Notes under the pieces: generated by a model
Seen by the model: the letters and a program-made list of their open reading frames with translations, nothing else
What the model was told of the DNA's origin: nothing
Databases searched by the model: none
Made by a program: the position numbers and the translations under genes
NCBI RefSeq assembly: GCF_052180275.1
Contig: NZ_CP197465.1
Coordinates: forward strand, 3,162,001-3,226,000
From: Kumtagia sp052180275
Lineage (GTDB): Bacteria > Pseudomonadota > Alphaproteobacteria > Rhizobiales > Rhizobiaceae
Length of the DNA stretch: 64,000 nt
Direction of reading: 5' to 3'
Shown: in pieces, positions 1-10,178 of the stretch
How the letters are laid out: each line of letters begins with the position of its first letter
Numbering within the stretch: position 1 is the first letter of the stretch

Positions 1-210
1 GAAGGATTCGGCCGTGCGCAACGGCGGACATTCATTCAGTTTTTGAGGATCGCTCAAGGATCGCTCAAGGAATTGGAGACTCACGCAATTTTGGCCAATC
101 AGGTGGGGCTCCTACCAACCGATCGGTTCGAGGATTTGTTTTCACGGTGCCAGCGACTAGGAAGGCGACTCGTCCAGTACGTACGGTCGCTAAGCGAGGC
201 TCAGCAGTGA
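1..210 (+). CDS. Four-helix-bundle protein (S23/IVP family), 3' part only
   Basis: The reading frame is open from base 1 to TGA at 208-210, giving 69 residues; the 5' end lies outside the window. The visible part starts with EGFGR and continues with FIQFLRIAQGSLKELET, which is the conserved core of the four-helix-bundle family first described as 23S rRNA intervening-sequence proteins (also related to Avd of diversity-generating retroelements). Members are about 115-130 residues, so roughly the last 60% is present. The biochemical role of stand-alone members is unknown. It sits directly before nuoD and is followed at once by a heptanucleotide repeat array, which is odd for the inside of a complex I operon. 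Confidence 0.82.
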   Translation, partial: EGFGRAQRRTFIQFLRIAQGSLKELETHAILANQVGLLPTDRFEDLFSRCQRLGRRLVQYVRSLSEAQQ

Positions 211-211
211 C

Positions 212-239
212 CATTCACCATTCACCATTCACCATTCAC
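212..239. repeat. Heptamer tandem array, 4 x CATTCAC
   Basis: Four perfect head-to-tail copies of CATTCAC fill the gap between the stop of the four-helix-bundle gene and the GTG start of nuoD. The array also covers the place where a nuoD ribosome binding site would be, so the usual GGAG-like sequence is weak here. A related but different heptamer array is found at 19630-19754. Confidence 0.9.
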
Positions 240-252
240 TGCGGAGCGTTCC

Positions 253-1443
253 GTGGCTGAAACCTCCGTCCGCAACTTCAACATCAATTTTGGGCCGCAA
301 CACCCTGCTGCACATGGCGTTCTGCGTCTCGTGCTGGAACTGGACGGCGAGGTCGTCGACCGGGTCGATCCGCATATCGGCCTTTTGCATCGCGGTACCG
401 AGAAACTGATCGAGGCAAAGACCTATCTGCAGGCCGTGCCGTATTTTGACCGGCTCGACTATGTCGCGCCGATGAACCAGGAGCACGCCTTCGCGCTTGC
501 CGTCGAGCGGCTGCTCGGCGTCGAGGTGCCGATCCGCGGCCAGTTGATCCGCGTGCTCTATTCCGAGATCGGCCGCATCCTGTCGCACCTGCTCAACGTC
601 ACCACGCAGGCCATGGATGTCGGCGCGCTCACCCCACCGCTGTGGGGTTTCGAGGAGCGCGAAAAGCTCATGGTTTTCTATGAGCGGGCCTGCGGCGCGC
701 GCATGCATGCGGCCTATTTCCGGCCGGGCGGCGTGCATCAGGATCTGCCGCAGAAGCTCGTCGAGGACATCGGCAAGTGGATCGATCCGTTCCTGCAGAC
801 GGTCAAGAACCTTGACGACCTGCTCACCGGCAACCGTATCTTCAAGCAGCGCAACGTCGATATCGGCGTGGTCTCGCTCGACGATGCCTGGGCCTGGGGT
901 TTTTCGGGCGTCATGGTGCGCGGCTCGGGTGCTGCCTGGGACCTGCGCAAGAGCCAGCCCTACGAATGTTATCCGGAGATGGAATTCGACATTCCGATCG
1001 GCAAGAACGGCGACTGTTTTGACCGTTACCTCATCCGCATGGAGGAGATGCGGCAGTCGGCAAAAATCATGCGCCAGTGCGTCGACCGGCTGCTCGGCAA
1101 GGAGAGCAGCGGGCCGGTGTCGAACATGGATGGCAAGATCGTGCCGCCGAAGCGGCCGGCGATGAAGCGCTCGATGGAAGCGCTGATCCACCACTTCAAG
1201 CTCTACACCGAAGGCTACCACGTGCCGGCCGGCGAAGTGTATGCCGCCGTCGAGGCGCCGAAGGGCGAGTTCGGCGTCTACGTCGTCTCCGACGGCACCA
1301 ACAAGCCGTACCGCTGCAAGCTGCGCGCGCCCGGCTTCGCGCATCTGCAGGCGATGGACTTCCTCTGCCGCGGCCACATGCTGGCCGACGTCTCGGCCAT
1401 CCTGGGCTCGCTCGACATCGTGTTCGGCGAGGTGGACAGGTGA
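253..1443 (+). CDS. nuoD: NADH-quinone oxidoreductase subunit D
   Basis: The 396-residue product is the 49 kDa-type subunit of complex I, in the peripheral arm near the quinone site, evolved from the large subunit of NiFe hydrogenases. The N-terminus carries NFGPQHPAAHGVLR, followed by HIGLLHRGTEKL, and the C-terminus ends in ILGSLDIVFGEVDR, all hallmarks of NuoD. Length is normal for Alphaproteobacteria. The start is GTG at 253; no upstream ATG in frame fits the family N-terminus. The stop overlaps the GTG start of the following methyltransferase (GTGA), so translation of the two is probably coupled. Confidence 0.97.
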   Translation: MAETSVRNFNINFGPQHPAAHGVLRLVLELDGEVVDRVDPHIGLLHRGTEKLIEAKTYLQAVPYFDRLDYVAPMNQEHAFALAVERLLGVEVPIRGQLIRVLYSEIGRILSHLLNVTTQAMDVGALTPPLWGFEEREKLMVFYERACGARMHAAYFRPGGVHQDLPQKLVEDIGKWIDPFLQTVKNLDDLLTGNRIFKQRNVDIGVVSLDDAWAWGFSGVMVRGSGAAWDLRKSQPYECYPEMEFDIPIGKNGDCFDRYLIRMEEMRQSAKIMRQCVDRLLGKESSGPVSNMDGKIVPPKRPAMKRSMEALIHHFKLYTEGYHVPAGEVYAAVEAPKGEFGVYVVSDGTNKPYRCKLRAPGFAHLQAMDFLCRGHMLADVSAILGSLDIVFGEVDR

Positions 1444-2429
1444 GCGGACAGGCCGTTGCCGACATCATGGTCGACGCTTCGAGCGGGCGGGTGGAAGGTG
1501 CTTCCGCCGTCGAGCGCGCGGCGATCCTGGTGTTGCGCTCGGCCATGTTCTTCCTGAAGCCGTTCAGCAATTTCGGCATTTCCTACGTGGCGCGCGCCAC
1601 GCGCAGCCTTTTGCCGAGCCGGCGCCGGATGGTGTTTCAACTGACGCCGGACAGCCGGATGCGGGTGTCCTACTGCGACACGTATTGGTCGGTGCTGCTG
1701 TCGCCGCGCTACGCCTACGAACGGTCGGTGCGGGCGCTGCTCACCGCTTCGCGCGATGTCGACTACGGTTTCATCGACGGCGGAGCCAATCATGGCTACT
1801 GGTCGATCCTGGTTTCGGGCAAGCAGTTCGGCGCGAAGAAGGCGGTCGCGGTGGAAGCGGCATCCGACACTTATCGCAATCTGGACGACAACCGCGCTCT
1901 GAACGCCGGGCGCTTCACCGCGCTCAACCGGGCGATCGGTTCGACCAGCGGCGAGCGCGTGCGCATCTACGGCCACAAGCACGAGGCGCGTTCCACCGTC
2001 GCGCCGTCCTCCGACGCCACGCCGATCCTCGACTGCGAGACGATCTCGGTCGACGACCTTGCGGACCTGCCGGATTTCCAGGGGCTCCGCCGTTTCGTCG
2101 TCAAGCTCGATGTGGAAGGCGTGGAGATCCCCGCTTTCTCGGGCGCACAGCGCCTGCTTTCCGGCGATACCGTGTTCATCTATGAGGAGCACGGTTCGGA
2201 TTCGCGACACGAGACCACCCGGCATGTGCTGGATGTCATGAAGCTGAGGGTATTCTGGCTCGGCGACGGGCGCATCCGCGAGCTGAGGTCGGTCGACGAA
2301 CTCGATACCATCAAGAAATCCCGCCGCACCGGTTACGATATGATCGCGAGCGGCAGCGCGTTCTGGCTGGGCAGGCTCGATGCTGCGACATCGACGCCCA
2401 TCGACGCGGGAGCCGAGGGAAGACAATGA
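1440..2429 (+). CDS. FkbM family SAM-dependent methyltransferase
   Basis: This 329-residue protein has the FkbM signature: a SAM-binding loop FIDGGANHGYWS near residue 115 and the motif VVKLDVEGVE near residue 220. The family O-methylates sugars or polyketides, but the substrate here cannot be told. The GTG at 1440 overlaps the nuoD stop (GTGA); an alternative ATG lies at 1467. Its TGA overlaps the ATG of nuoE (ATGA). It is therefore embedded in the nuo operon between two core subunit genes, although no complex I role is known for FkbM proteins. The function is sure at family level only. Confidence 0.85.
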   Translation: MSGQAVADIMVDASSGRVEGASAVERAAILVLRSAMFFLKPFSNFGISYVARATRSLLPSRRRMVFQLTPDSRMRVSYCDTYWSVLLSPRYAYERSVRALLTASRDVDYGFIDGGANHGYWSILVSGKQFGAKKAVAVEAASDTYRNLDDNRALNAGRFTALNRAIGSTSGERVRIYGHKHEARSTVAPSSDATPILDCETISVDDLADLPDFQGLRRFVVKLDVEGVEIPAFSGAQRLLSGDTVFIYEEHGSDSRHETTRHVLDVMKLRVFWLGDGRIRELRSVDELDTIKKSRRTGYDMIASGSAFWLGRLDAATSTPIDAGAEGRQ

Positions 2430-3691
2430 GCGTTCGCAGACTAGCCGAGCAAGCCGTCCAGCCCGCTACCTTCGCCTTCAACGAGGCGATGGCGGCCGAG
2501 GCGAACACCTGGATCCGGAAATACCCGGAAGGCCGCCAGCAGTCGGCGATCATCCCGCTGCTGATGCTGGCGCAGGATCAGGAGGGCTGGGTCACCAAGG
2601 CGGCGATCGAGCACGTCGCGGACATGCTGCGCATGCCCTATATCCGCGCGCTGGAAGTCGCGACTTTCTATACGCAGTTCCAGTTGAAGCCTGTTGGCAG
2701 CCGCGCCCACATCCAGGTCTGCGGCACGACGCCCTGCATGCTGCGCGGCTCGGAAGCGCTGATGGATGTCTGCCGGTCGAAGATCCATCACGACCAGTTC
2801 CATGTGAACGACAACGGTACGCTGTCCTGGGAAGAGGTCGAGTGCCTCGGCGCCTGCGTGAATGCGCCGATGGTCATGGTGTTCAAGGACACCTACGAGG
2901 ACTTGACGCCGGAGCGGCTGGCCGAGATCATCGATGCGTTCGAGGCCGGCGAGGCGGTGACGCCCGGCCCGCAGGTGAGGCGCACCTATTCCGCGCCGAT
3001 CTCGGGGTTCACCAGCCTGGGCGACGAGGTGGTCGTGCTGAAATCCACCCGCGACCGCGAGGCGCGGGAAGCAGCAGAGACCGCGGCTGGGGAACCGGCA
3101 GCGGATGCTGCGGCGGTGCCGCCTTCCAACGCGGCCAGGCCTGCAACCGACGCGCCGGAAACCAGCGCCGCGGTGAAATCGCCGTCGCCGGAAAAGGCCA
3201 GCGTCAACGGCGAAAAGGCCGCCAGCGTTGCCGCGCCCGCGCATTCGGCCGCCAATGCCAACCTTGCATCGCCGGCGGTGGAGAAGACTGAAAAGCAGCG
3301 CACGGCGCGCGCTCCGCGCAGCGAGCCCGCCACTGCCTTCAAGGCGCCCGAGACCAGGCAGGGAAGCGCCGCGCCGAATGCCAAGGCGGCAACGGCCAAG
3401 CCTTCGCTGGAGGACAAGAACCGCCCGGCCGGCATTGAAAAGCCGGCTGCGGTCGACGACCTTCAACTGATCTCCGGTGTCGGCCCGAAGATCGAGGGCA
3501 CGCTGCATTCGCTCGGCATCTATACTTTCGCGCAGGTCGCAAGCTGGAAGAAGGCGGAGCGCGAGTGGGTCGACGGCTATCTGTCGTTCCACGGGCGCAT
3601 CGAGCGCGAAGACTGGGTGAAGCAGGCGAAGGCGCTGGCAAAGGGCGGCGTCGCCGAGTACATCCGCGTCTTCGGCAAGAAGCCGGTCTGA
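2426..3691 (+). CDS. nuoE: NADH-quinone oxidoreductase subunit E with long C-terminal extension
   Basis: Residues 1-160 are the thioredoxin-like [2Fe-2S] 24 kDa subunit of the NADH dehydrogenase module, with cluster ligands Cys99, Cys104, Cys140 and Cys144. At 421 residues it is about twice the size of E. coli NuoE. After the core comes an Ala/Pro/Lys/Glu-rich, probably disordered linker (about 190-340) and a helix-hairpin-helix domain (about 344-410) containing DDLQLISGVGPKIEG. The same domain recurs at the end of the protein encoded at 5351-6361. Long NuoE tails are usual in rhizobia; their role is not established. Start ATG overlaps the preceding TGA. Confidence 0.96.
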   Translation: MSVRRLAEQAVQPATFAFNEAMAAEANTWIRKYPEGRQQSAIIPLLMLAQDQEGWVTKAAIEHVADMLRMPYIRALEVATFYTQFQLKPVGSRAHIQVCGTTPCMLRGSEALMDVCRSKIHHDQFHVNDNGTLSWEEVECLGACVNAPMVMVFKDTYEDLTPERLAEIIDAFEAGEAVTPGPQVRRTYSAPISGFTSLGDEVVVLKSTRDREAREAAETAAGEPAADAAAVPPSNAARPATDAPETSAAVKSPSPEKASVNGEKAASVAAPAHSAANANLASPAVEKTEKQRTARAPRSEPATAFKAPETRQGSAAPNAKAATAKPSLEDKNRPAGIEKPAAVDDLQLISGVGPKIEGTLHSLGIYTFAQVASWKKAEREWVDGYLSFHGRIEREDWVKQAKALAKGGVAEYIRVFGKKPV

Positions 3692-3701
3692 GGGACGAGA
3701 A

Positions 3702-5006
<1,305 letters not shown>

Positions 5007-5016
5007 GGAGGCGGCA

Positions 5017-5268
5017 ATGGCCGAGGAGCCGGACAACATCCTGCTGCGGCTGCTTCGCGATATTCGCGCAAAGCAGGATGAGCATGACAAGCGCTTCGAT
5101 GCACATGACAAGCGTTTTGATGATTTGGACAAAGCGATCGAGGACTGGAAAGAGACGACCGCTACAGGTGTTGGATTTGCGGCGCACGCCAACATCCGGA
5201 ATGGGGCACTGGAAAAGGAAATCGCCGACTTGAAGCGGCGGAAGGACCGAATCGAACGATCGCATTGA
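5017..5268 (+). CDS. Small coiled-coil protein
   Basis: This predicted 83-residue acidic/basic protein is not recognised. It contains two tandem copies of HDKRFD near residues 24-35 and is heptad-like for most of its length, with a short hydrophobic stretch (TGVGFAAHA) in the middle. It starts 10 bases after the nuoF stop with GGAGGC before the ATG, so it looks like part of the nuo transcript. Base composition is more AT-rich than the flanking nuo genes, suggesting a later arrival. It may be an accessory or an unrelated inserted gene. Confidence 0.6.
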   Translation: MAEEPDNILLRLLRDIRAKQDEHDKRFDAHDKRFDDLDKAIEDWKETTATGVGFAAHANIRNGALEKEIADLKRRKDRIERSH

Positions 5269-5350
5269 TTTGACGACAAAAAGACGGATAGGGCGGAAGC
5301 ACTGAGGGAAAAACGAAGACGGGCGAAATCCGGAACCGAAGGAGCAGCCG

Positions 5351-6361
5351 ATGTCGATGTTTTCCATACCTGACGAACTGATGCCGAGCGGGAAGATTTT
5401 TGACGAGATGACGAAGGAAACGAAAGCGCTGATGCCGGCCGAATTCGCCGGTGCCGTCAATCTGATGGCGCATCCGCTCGCCGGCATGGCGGCGATGTCG
5501 GCGCTCGGCCTTGGTTTCGCGAGCCATGCTGCCGGCATCTGGTTCGGCGCGCTGTCCGGCGCGACCGCCGCTTCGCAGCGCATGATGAACTCGGCCTTCG
5601 AGGACTATTCGGCCGGGGTGGACGAATTCCGCGATACGGCGCGGACGCCGGCAACGCGCGCCAGGGCCGCTGCGTCGGCGCTGATTGCCGAGGTCGGTGC
5701 GGCGCCGGCGGCCGGGGATACCGGGCTGTCAAAGCGGGTCGCCGAAAAGGCGGACAGGGTTCTGCGCATCGTCGAGACGCCTCCCTCGGTGGTTCCCGAA
5801 GCTGCGCCGAAGGTTGCGAAGACCGGTGGCCGCAAGGCCGCCGAGGCAGCCGCTCCGACGCAGGAGGTTCAGCCGATCGCTGCTGTTGAGCAGCCGGTCG
5901 CCAAGGCCGGGCCGCGAGCCGAAGAGGTCGAGCCGATCGTCGATGAGGTCGTGCCGGCCACCGAGGCTCCCGAAGTCGTCGCGGTCGCACCTGCGGCGGT
6001 CGAAGTGGCAGCGATAGAGGAAGTGGTGGCGATAGAGACCGCGACGGCACCGGTTCAGCTGGAGGCTCCGCCGGCCGTGGCCGAGGTTGCGCCCGTCGTC
6101 GCGGAAGCCGTGCCCGCGTCGCCACGCAAGCCGGCTGCGATCGAAAAACCCGAGGCTCCCGACGATCTGAAGGCAATCTCCGGCATCGGCCCGAAACTGG
6201 AGCAGGTGCTGAATGGTTTTGGCGTGTGGACCTATGCACAGGTCGCGGGCTGGGACCGGCAGGAGATCGCCTGGGTCGACGACACGCTCGGCTTCAAGGG
6301 CCGGATCGACCGTGACGGCTGGATCGGGCAGGCGGCGGCGCTCGCCGGCGCAAGACGATAG
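5351..6361 (+). CDS. Helix-hairpin-helix protein related to the NuoE tail
   Basis: The 336-residue protein has three parts. Residues 1-115 form a helical region with a hydrophobic Gly/Ala stretch (about 38-80) resembling phasin-like or membrane-associated proteins. Residues 120-265 are Ala/Val/Pro/Glu-rich low complexity. Residues 270-335 form a helix-hairpin-helix domain containing DDLKAISGIGPKLEQ. That last domain is closely similar to residues 344-410 of NuoE encoded 1.7 kb upstream, including the trailing WVDxxLxFxGRIxRxxWxxQAxAL pattern. Position between nuoF and nuoG and the shared domain suggest a complex I accessory or assembly protein; this is inference. Confidence 0.8.
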   Translation: MSMFSIPDELMPSGKIFDEMTKETKALMPAEFAGAVNLMAHPLAGMAAMSALGLGFASHAAGIWFGALSGATAASQRMMNSAFEDYSAGVDEFRDTARTPATRARAAASALIAEVGAAPAAGDTGLSKRVAEKADRVLRIVETPPSVVPEAAPKVAKTGGRKAAEAAAPTQEVQPIAAVEQPVAKAGPRAEEVEPIVDEVVPATEAPEVVAVAPAAVEVAAIEEVVAIETATAPVQLEAPPAVAEVAPVVAEAVPASPRKPAAIEKPEAPDDLKAISGIGPKLEQVLNGFGVWTYAQVAGWDRQEIAWVDDTLGFKGRIDRDGWIGQAAALAGARR

Positions 6362-6374
6362 GGAAGGCGAGGCG

Positions 6375-6686
6375 ATGGAGGTTCACGACATACGCGACGT
6401 GCTCGACGTGAAGAACGCCTCGGTGGCGAATTCGCGTTTCGACGACGCGAACCTGTCGAACAGCCATTTCCACAACGCCAACCTCTCGGCGGCGGCATTC
6501 GAGAAGGTGTTGCTGAGCAATGCGCGCGTCGCCGACGCCAACCTTTCGGGCGCGCATTTCAGCAATGTGAACATGAGTAATGTGAAGATCGAGAACGCGC
6601 TGGTGGCCGGCATGGTGATCAACGGCGTGAAACTCTCCGATCTGTTGAAGGCATATGAAGCGGCGAACACCGCCGGGGACAGATAA
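6375..6686 (+). CDS. Pentapeptide-repeat protein
   Basis: This 103-residue protein is mostly pentapeptide repeats of the A(D/N)LSx type (for example DDANLSNSHFHNANLS and VADANLSGAHF), which fold as a right-handed quadrilateral beta-helix. The function of such short cytoplasmic members is generally unknown. ATG at 6375 follows GGAAGGCGAGGCG and fits the repeat start. Its TAA overlaps the nuoG ATG by one base, so it is part of the nuo transcript. Confidence 0.85.
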   Translation: MEVHDIRDVLDVKNASVANSRFDDANLSNSHFHNANLSAAAFEKVLLSNARVADANLSGAHFSNVNMSNVKIENALVAGMVINGVKLSDLLKAYEAANTAGDR

Positions 6687-8770
6687 TGGCTAAGCTCAAG
6701 GTCGACGGGAAAGAGATCGAGGTACCCGACCACTACACGCTGCTGCAGGCGGCGGAGGAGGCGGGCGCGGAGGTGCCGCGCTTCTGCTTCCACGAGCGGC
6801 TGTCGATCGCCGGCAACTGCCGCATGTGCCTGATCGAGGTGAAGGGCGGGCCGCCGAAGCCCGCCGCCTCCTGCGCCATGGGCGTGCGCGACCTGCGTCC
6901 CGGCCCGAACGGCGAGGCGCCGGAGATCTTCACGACCACGCCGATGGTCAAGAAGGCGCGCGAAGGCGTGATGGAGTTCCTGCTGATCAACCATCCGCTC
7001 GACTGCCCGATCTGCGACCAGGGCGGCGAATGCGACCTGCAGGACCAGGCGATGGCCTTCGGCGTCGATTCCTCGCGCTACCAGGAGAACAAGCGGGCGG
7101 TCGAGGACAAGTATATCGGCCCGCTGGTCAAGACGGTGATGAACCGCTGCATCCATTGCACGCGCTGCGTCCGCTTCACCACGGAAGTGGCCGGCATCTC
7201 CGAACTCGGCCTGATCGGCCGTGGCGAGGACGCCGAGATCACCACCTATCTCGAACAGGCGATGACCTCGGAACTGCAAGGCAACGTCATCGACCTCTGC
7301 CCGGTCGGTGCGCTGACCTCGAAACCCTTCGCCTTCACGGCGCGGCCGTGGGAGCTGACCAAGACCGAATCGATCGACGTGATGGACGCGGTCGGCTCGG
7401 CCATCCGCGTCGATTCTAGGGGCCGGGAGGTGATGCGCATCATGCCGCGCGTCAACGAGCAGGTGAATGAGGAGTGGATCTCCGACAAGTCGCGCTTCAT
7501 CTGGGACGGGCTGCGCACCCAGCGCCTCGACCGCCCCTATGTGCGCCGGAACGGCAAGCTCGTAGCCGCGACTTGGCCGGAAGCCTTTTCGGCGATCAAG
7601 GCGGCGGTTTCGAAGGCTGCCTCGGAGCGCATCGGCGCCATTGCCGGCGATCTCGCCGCCGTCGAGGAAATGTACGCGCTGAAGCTGCTTACCGAATCGC
7701 TCGGCTCGAAGAACATCGACTGCCGGCAGGACGGCGCCGCCCTCGACCCGTCGCTCGGTCGCGGCAGCTACATCTTCAACCCGACCATCGAAGGCATCGA
7801 ACAGGCTGACGCCTTGCTGATCATCGGCGCCAATCCGCGCTATGAGGCGTCGGTGCTGAACGCCCGCATCCGCAAGCGCTCTCGCATGGCCGGTCCGTTC
7901 CCGGTGGCCGTGATCGGCGAGGCGGTCGACCTGCGCTATCCGCACGAAGTGCTCGGCGCCGGGCCGGACACGCTGAAGGATCTCGCCGCCGGCAACGGAA
8001 AGTTCTTCGAGGTGCTGAAGAACGCGAAACATCCGATGATCATCGTCGGGCAGGGCGCTTTGGCGCGGCCGGATGGCGCGGCTGTCCTCGGCCTCGCCGC
8101 ACAACTCGCGACCGCCGTCGGCGCGATCGCCGAAGGTTGGAACGGCTTTGCGGTACTGCATAACGCGGCGGCGCGTGTCGGCGGTCTCGACATCGGCTTC
8201 GTGCCGGGCGAGGGCGGCAAGGACGTTGCCGGCATGCTCGGCGGGAGCGACGTGTTGTTCCTGCTCGGCGCCGACGAACTCGATCTCTCCAGGGCGGGCG
8301 ACGCCTTCGTCGTCTACATCGGCACCCATGGCGACAAGGGCGCGCACCGCGCCGACGTCATCCTGCCGGCGGCTGCCTACACGGAAAAATCGGGCACCTA
8401 CGTCAACACCGAAGGCCGCGTGCAGCAGACCAGCCGCGCCGGCTTCGCGCCGGGCGACGCGCGCGAGGACTGGGCCATCCTGCGCGCACTCTCCGATGTG
8501 CTGGGCAAGAAATTGCCGTTTGACTCGCTGGCGCAGTTGCGGGCGAAACTTCATGCGGAACATCCGCACCTTGCTGCGATCGACGAAATATTGGCAGGCA
8601 GCGCCGACGACGTGGCGAATGCGGCAAAGCTTGGCGGTTCGCCCGGAAAAGCCGGTTTCGTCTCGCCGGTCGAGGATTTTTACCTGACCAATCCGATCGC
8701 GCGGGCTTCCGCCGTGATGGCCGAGTGCTCGGCGCTCGCCAAGGGCGGCTTCAAGCAGGCAGCGGAATGA
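6686..8770 (+). CDS. nuoG: NADH-quinone oxidoreductase subunit G
   Basis: The 694-residue 75 kDa-type subunit carries the iron-sulfur chain of the peripheral arm. The N-terminal ferredoxin domain has FCFHERLSIAGNCRMC for the [2Fe-2S] cluster. It is followed by the CPICDQGGECDLQD region (N5-type cluster) and the CIHCTRCVRF region ([4Fe-4S] N4), then a molybdopterin-oxidoreductase-like domain without expected cofactor. Size matches alphaproteobacterial NuoG. Its TGA overlaps the start of the next small gene. Confidence 0.98.
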   Translation: MAKLKVDGKEIEVPDHYTLLQAAEEAGAEVPRFCFHERLSIAGNCRMCLIEVKGGPPKPAASCAMGVRDLRPGPNGEAPEIFTTTPMVKKAREGVMEFLLINHPLDCPICDQGGECDLQDQAMAFGVDSSRYQENKRAVEDKYIGPLVKTVMNRCIHCTRCVRFTTEVAGISELGLIGRGEDAEITTYLEQAMTSELQGNVIDLCPVGALTSKPFAFTARPWELTKTESIDVMDAVGSAIRVDSRGREVMRIMPRVNEQVNEEWISDKSRFIWDGLRTQRLDRPYVRRNGKLVAATWPEAFSAIKAAVSKAASERIGAIAGDLAAVEEMYALKLLTESLGSKNIDCRQDGAALDPSLGRGSYIFNPTIEGIEQADALLIIGANPRYEASVLNARIRKRSRMAGPFPVAVIGEAVDLRYPHEVLGAGPDTLKDLAAGNGKFFEVLKNAKHPMIIVGQGALARPDGAAVLGLAAQLATAVGAIAEGWNGFAVLHNAAARVGGLDIGFVPGEGGKDVAGMLGGSDVLFLLGADELDLSRAGDAFVVYIGTHGDKGAHRADVILPAAAYTEKSGTYVNTEGRVQQTSRAGFAPGDAREDWAILRALSDVLGKKLPFDSLAQLRAKLHAEHPHLAAIDEILAGSADDVANAAKLGGSPGKAGFVSPVEDFYLTNPIARASAVMAECSALAKGGFKQAAE

Positions 8771-9126
8771 TGAACCTGTCTGGCATGAGTCAATTGTCCT
8801 TCTTGGTGCCTGCCTTGCTGGCGATGTCGGCGTGCCAGGAGTCGGAAGCCGACGCTGACAGCGTCAACGAGACAATCTCTCAACTATGCCCGTCACAAAG
8901 ACAGGAAGGGACTACACTTGTCCGGATTGAGATTGTTGATGAGCAAGGTCGATCGCCGGCTGAATATTCCCCTGTGTATGCCGTCTCGGCAGCCGATGTG
9001 CAGGCACGCTTCCAGGAACTGGGTAAAGACGCGTTCTGTGCCGAGATGACGAAACGCATGGCTGATACAGCGAAGCGTGAGATTGAAAATGCCATCTCAC
9101 GCGGCGAATCGACGGATAAGGGCTAG
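8767..9126 (+). CDS. Small putative lipoprotein between nuoG and nuoH
   Basis: This 119-residue protein is not recognised. The N-terminus has a hydrophobic segment ending in LLAMSAC at about residues 16-22, which looks like a lipoprotein signal with a weak lipobox (Met at -3), followed by an acidic Glu/Asp-rich stretch. ATG at 8767 overlaps the nuoG stop; ATG at 8770 and 8785 are alternatives. Codon use is less GC-rich than in nuoG or nuoH. If exported, it would be a periplasmic lipoprotein expressed with complex I. Confidence 0.6.
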   Translation: MMNLSGMSQLSFLVPALLAMSACQESEADADSVNETISQLCPSQRQEGTTLVRIEIVDEQGRSPAEYSPVYAVSAADVQARFQELGKDAFCAEMTKRMADTAKREIENAISRGESTDKG

Positions 9127-9134
9127 GCGCGGCG

Positions 9135-10178
9135 ATGGAAACCTTCTTCACAATCTACGTGCTGCCCGCGCTGATCATCCTGATCAAGTCGGTCGTCCTG
9201 CTCGTCGTCCTGCTGATTTTCGTCGCCTACCTGCTCTACGCCGACCGAAAAATCTGGGCGGCGGTTCAGTTGCGCCGCGGTCCGAACGTCGTCGGCCCAT
9301 GGGGGCTGCTGCAGTCCTTCGCCGACCTGCTGAAATTCGTGTTCAAGGAGCCGGTCATTCCGTCCGGCGCCAACAAGGGCATTTTCCTGCTGGCGCCGGT
9401 GGTGTCGGCTGCGCTGGCGCTGGCGACCTGGGCGGTGATCCCGATCAGCGACGGCTGGGCGATCGCCAACATCAATGTCGGCATCCTCTACGTCTTCGCC
9501 ATCTCGTCGCTGGAAGTCTATGGCGTCATCATGGGCGGCTGGGCGTCGAACTCGAAATATCCTTTCCTCGGCGCGTTGCGCTCGGCCGCGCAGATGGTGT
9601 CCTACGAGGTCTCGATCGGCTTCGTCATCGTAACCGTGCTGCTCTGCGTCGGCTCGCTCAACCTCTCCGACATCGTGCTGTCGCAGAAGGATGGCATCGG
9701 CACGATGATCGGTCTGCCGAACACTTTCCTCGACTGGCACTGGCTGGCGTTGTTCCCGATGTTCGTCGTGTTCTTCATCTCGGCGCTGGCGGAGACCAAC
9801 CGTCCGCCCTTCGACCTCGTCGAGGCCGAGTCGGAACTCGTCGCCGGCCACATGATCGAATATTCGTCGACGCCGTTCCTGCTGTTCTTCCTCGGCGAAT
9901 ATGTCGCCATCGTCCTGATGTGCGCGCTGACCACCGTGTTGTTCCTCGGCGGGTGGCTGCCGCCCTTCGACTTCGCGCCCTTCACCTGGGTGCCGGGCGT
10001 CATCTGGTTCGTGTTGAAGGTCTGCCTGGTGTTCTTCATGTTCGCCATGGTGAAGGCGTTCGTGCCGCGCTACCGCTACGACCAGCTGATGCGTCTCGGC
10101 TGGAAGGTATTCCTGCCGATCTCGCTGGCGATGGTCGTCATCGTCGCCGCCTTCCTGAAGATCACGGGGCTGGCGTGA
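9135..10178 (+). CDS. nuoH: NADH-quinone oxidoreductase subunit H
   Basis: The 347-residue membrane subunit forms part of the quinone chamber at the junction of the two arms. It shows several hydrophobic segments and the conserved RRGPNVVGPWGLLQSFAD and ALAETNRPPFDLVEAESELV motifs. Length is normal. The final TGA overlaps the ATG of the next small gene. Confidence 0.98.
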   Translation: METFFTIYVLPALIILIKSVVLLVVLLIFVAYLLYADRKIWAAVQLRRGPNVVGPWGLLQSFADLLKFVFKEPVIPSGANKGIFLLAPVVSAALALATWAVIPISDGWAIANINVGILYVFAISSLEVYGVIMGGWASNSKYPFLGALRSAAQMVSYEVSIGFVIVTVLLCVGSLNLSDIVLSQKDGIGTMIGLPNTFLDWHWLALFPMFVVFFISALAETNRPPFDLVEAESELVAGHMIEYSSTPFLLFFLGEYVAIVLMCALTTVLFLGGWLPPFDFAPFTWVPGVIWFVLKVCLVFFMFAMVKAFVPRYRYDQLMRLGWKVFLPISLAMVVIVAAFLKITGLA

